Shown here: in pieces, positions 62,601 to 64,000 of the stretch
How the letters are laid out: each line of letters opens with the position of its first letter
Numbering within the stretch: position 1 is the stretch's first letter
Source of the DNA: Patiria miniata
Taxonomy: Eukaryota; Echinodermata; Asteroidea; Valvatida; Asterinidae
Direction of reading: 5' to 3'
Assembly (NCBI RefSeq): GCF_015706575.1
Contig: NW_024037076.1
Span: 6,172,777-6,236,776, forward strand
DNA: 64,000 nt
Made by a program: the position numbers and the translations under genes
Notes under the pieces: generated by a model
The model's input: only the letters and a program-made list of their open reading frames with translations
Database searches by the model: none
Told to the model about the DNA's origin: nothing

Positions 62601-62984
62601 CAGGAGGGGTACTTAGAAGGGCCTCATTTCTTGGGGGTGCACACAATGGGTTTGGTCATGGTTTCCCATTAAAAAAAAACTGTTTTCCATTTTCCAAATT
62701 ATGGCAGTGGCATGGGGTTAACTCAAATACGGTTATAGCTTATCAAGCTAGATTTATTGTTTACCATAAACAAAATATATATTGCAACTCAAAGCATTAT
62801 TTATATTGCTTCTTTTGTGTACATAGAAGTTGAGATGGATAATTCCAACAAGCGTCCCCGGACAACTATCACAGCCAAGCAGCTAGAGACCCTCAAGACA
62901 GCTTACACCAACAGCCCCAAGCCAGCCAGGCATGTCCGGGAACAACTCGCTCAGGAAACCAGCTTGGACATGCGAGTCGTACAA
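53497..62984 (+). CDS. Lhx3/4: LIM-homeobox transcription factor gene, Lhx3/Lhx4 (Lim3) class, continues past the right edge
   Basis: Four exons join in phase: 53497-53608, 55605-55779, 61765-61967, 62827-62984. The product so far is 216 residues: N-terminus 1-42; LIM1 43-93 (C43, C46, H64, C67, C70, C73, C90, D93); LIM2 102-156 (C102, C105, H124, C127, C130, C133, C153, D156); homeodomain from 171 (R5, L16 and Y20 present) to position 46. [18 protein letters not shown] and [13 protein letters not shown] are the Lhx3/4 signature. Members specify motor neurons and, in vertebrates, pituitary, acting in the nucleus with LDB-type cofactors bound by the LIM domains. The rest of helix 3 (V-W-F-Q-N-R-R) lies on a later exon outside the window. 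LIM2 is less like the vertebrate ones ([12 protein letters not shown] for GIPPTQVVRRAQ). Confidence 0.92.
55605..55779 (+). CDS. Lhx3/4: Lhx3/4 exon 2, LIM domain 1
   Basis: Acceptor TTTTTTGCAG|AGAGTG, donor TTCAA|GTAAGT. It encodes [16 protein letters not shown], then [27 protein letters not shown] and FCKEDFF. All eight zinc ligands are present with spacing C-x2-C-x17-H-x2-C-x2-C-x2-C-x16-C-x2-D. DCQMQL and CKEDFFK are shared with vertebrate Lhx4. Confidence 0.93.
55780..61764 (+). other. Lhx3/4 intron 2, about 6 kb
   Basis: AT-rich. It contains a C tract (57363), a C-tract remnant with GCCACGGATCCGCTAG (59805-59850) and the MITE at 61021. No additional conserved exon is seen. The ORFs at 57103-57327, 58001-58306 and elsewhere have no recognised domains. 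Confidence 0.6.
61021..61205. mobile_element. hAT-like MITE in Lhx3/4 intron 2
   Basis: CAGTGGTGTAACTGGG at the left is mirrored by AAGTAACGCCACTA at the right, with a G tract at about 61160-61171. The flanking octamers match at only 5 of 8, so the duplication is unproven. Confidence 0.5.
61765..61967 (+). CDS. Lhx3/4: Lhx3/4 exon 3, LIM domain 2
   Basis: Acceptor TTGTTTGCAG|AAGG, donor AAAG|GTGAGC. Codons read [50 protein letters not shown] and [17 protein letters not shown]. Ligands follow C-x2-C-x18-H-x2-C-x2-C-x2-C-x19-C-x2-[15 protein letters not shown] is a hallmark of Lhx3/4. Entry phase 2 and exit phase 1 agree with the neighbours. Confidence 0.93.
62139..62285. repeat. Inverted repeat (small MITE?) in Lhx3/4 intron 3
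   Basis: CTTGCTATCATTTGTAAACA, then TGTTTA, faces TAAACATGTTTACAAAGTGA, then TATAGCAAG. The centre AGTGTTCAATCGCTGAACAC(T) is itself inverse. AGTGTTTA and TAAACAC phrases continue to 62330. Confidence 0.55.
62384..62530 (+). repeat. Dispersed repeat shared with 257-347
   Basis: GTACAAACAAAAGACGGACA, then ATAGGGGGTCC.CAATTGAAGG, matches the left edge of the window. A shorter GGACAATAGGGTCCACAATT sits about 90 bp before it, so part is duplicated here. Confidence 0.5.
62827..62984 (+). CDS. Lhx3/4: Lhx3/4 exon 4, homeodomain residues 1-46
   Basis: Acceptor TACATAG|AAGTTG, donor GTACAA|GTAAGG, exit phase 0. Codes [52 protein letters not shown]. Homeodomain position 1 is Asn171. The break after Gln46 is the widespread 46/47 intron site of homeobox genes, so the next exon should begin V-W-F-Q-N-R-R. 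Confidence 0.95.
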
Positions 62985-64000
62985 GTAAGGAACACTGTAC
63001 AAGAAAAATTAGCTTTTGAAAAAAGAGTACGGCAACATGGATAGTTTCTTTCTGGAAAAAAAAGAGATACCCAGGATTTTTTCCGGTTACTAGGCGGCCG
63101 CCACCAAATCAAAAGTGGGTGGTTTTGATACCGTTTGACTATTGGGGGCGTTTTTCAAATCGGACAGTTTTGGACACTATCGAACAACAGGTGGCACTAT
63201 TCGAGCGTCCCCCGCAGTAAAGAGTGTTACTACTATAGTATAGTGGCTGTGAGGTGCTGGCACTTTCGTTTCCTGCAACAACAACAAAAAACGCCCACCA
63301 CTGGATACCCCTATTGCCAACACTTTTTTCCATACTTTGGAATAACAGAGAATTTTGTTTTTCCGCATGTTTGCAATGAGTACAAACAGCCATATATATA
63401 TTTTTTGTTTACCTTCATAATGGTCACCAAAAGGGGGAAATGAATGTACTGGAGAAAGTTCTTACAGTGCAGTGGTCGGAGTTCTTGCCATCCCCCGGCT
63501 CCCCCCCCCCCCCCCCCCCCCCCCAAATATATCCTTTCGTTATCTTTAAACGCCGTCCTAAACTGGTTAAGTTGATCATGGCAAAGTTTCGATATTCTTT
63601 TTCAACAAAATAATAATTAAGAAAAGTAATCAATAACGCACCTGATCCACACTAAAAGATGAATAATAAACAAGCAATTTAAACTCCATAATATTTATGT
63701 CAATCATCGCATCCCGTCGAACTATATGAAGACGGAAAAAACTTATTATATTGGTCTGTTACCAGATACTAAACAAATTGAAGTAATTTTTGCACTATTT
63801 ATGCCCATTTTTTGCCTATAGAACTTCCTTAATGAAATCAAGCACTTTGCACACACTCAAAAGAATCACTTTTCACTTTATACTTTAGATAAGTTGAATC
63901 GAATCTAGTCCTGGTATAGCATGAGTCTGTGGATTATAACCAGTAACTGCCGACTTTAAAAAGTTGTTCTGGTGGGAAACACACAACTTGTATGTTGCAT
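62985..64000 (+). other. Lhx3/4 intron 4 (part)
   Basis: No homeobox continuation is present to the window end. The stretch includes a C tract of about 22 (63502-63523) and a segment at 63085-63290 with GGCGGCCGCCACC and ACGCCCACCACTGG that may be a TIR-element remnant. Confidence 0.6.

Noticed and set aside
1-64000. LTR elements, Polintons or other capsid-bearing virus-like elements
   Set aside because: No long direct terminal repeats and no integrase, reverse transcriptase, capsid or polymerase motifs were seen.

Overview
The window is nuclear DNA of an animal, most likely a marine invertebrate deuterostome. The genus cannot be named from the sequence; echinoderm or hemichordate is my inference from the mix of tRNA-derived SINEs, short TIR elements and long G/C homopolymer tracts. 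The DNA is AT-rich and repeat-dense, with spliced genes, GT-AG introns and one 500-base assembly gap (8046-8545). No bacterial, plasmid or organellar features are present.

Two host genes can be read exon by exon, both running out of the window. On the minus strand, 6579 to 450 holds the first four coding exons of a procollagen galactosyltransferase (COLGALT/GLT25D family): signal peptide, then the N-terminal glycosyltransferase domain with a DxD-type motif. All splice phases agree, but exon 2 carries a one-base frameshift. On the plus strand, 53497 to 62984 holds four exons of a LIM-homeobox gene of the Lhx3/Lhx4 (Lim3) class: a short first exon, one exon per LIM domain, and an exon ending at homeodomain residue 46, the common homeobox intron site. 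The two genes lie head to head about 47 kb apart, and I recognise no third gene between them. The pairing is notable because human COLGALT-family and LHX3/4 genes share chromosome bands 1q25 and 9q34.

Region by region: 1-6.6 kb, COLGALT exons with introns carrying several MITEs, a GGAGGATT minisatellite and a SINE holding a perfect 164-bp palindrome. 6.6-17 kb, a dense transposon zone: a modular foldback element, the gap between a G-run and a C-run, a 75-bp CACGTG tandem array, hAT-like MITEs, nested TA-target MITEs, SINEs and a degenerate GAGTAC array. 17-28 kb, mostly plain AT-rich DNA with scattered repeats. 28-37 kb, a second repeat cluster with a hAT-like MITE that keeps its 8-bp target duplication and two near full-length foldback MITEs. 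37-53 kb, sparse intergenic DNA, a plausible regulatory landscape for the homeobox gene, with a possible alternative first exon at 41.86 kb. 53-64 kb, the Lhx3/4 gene.

The genes act in unrelated processes (collagen glycosylation in the ER; neural transcriptional control). I saw no undescribed gene system. The freshest signals are structural: the palindrome, the modular foldback element, the CACGTG array, G/C tracts carried by TIR elements, and the ancient-looking gene linkage.
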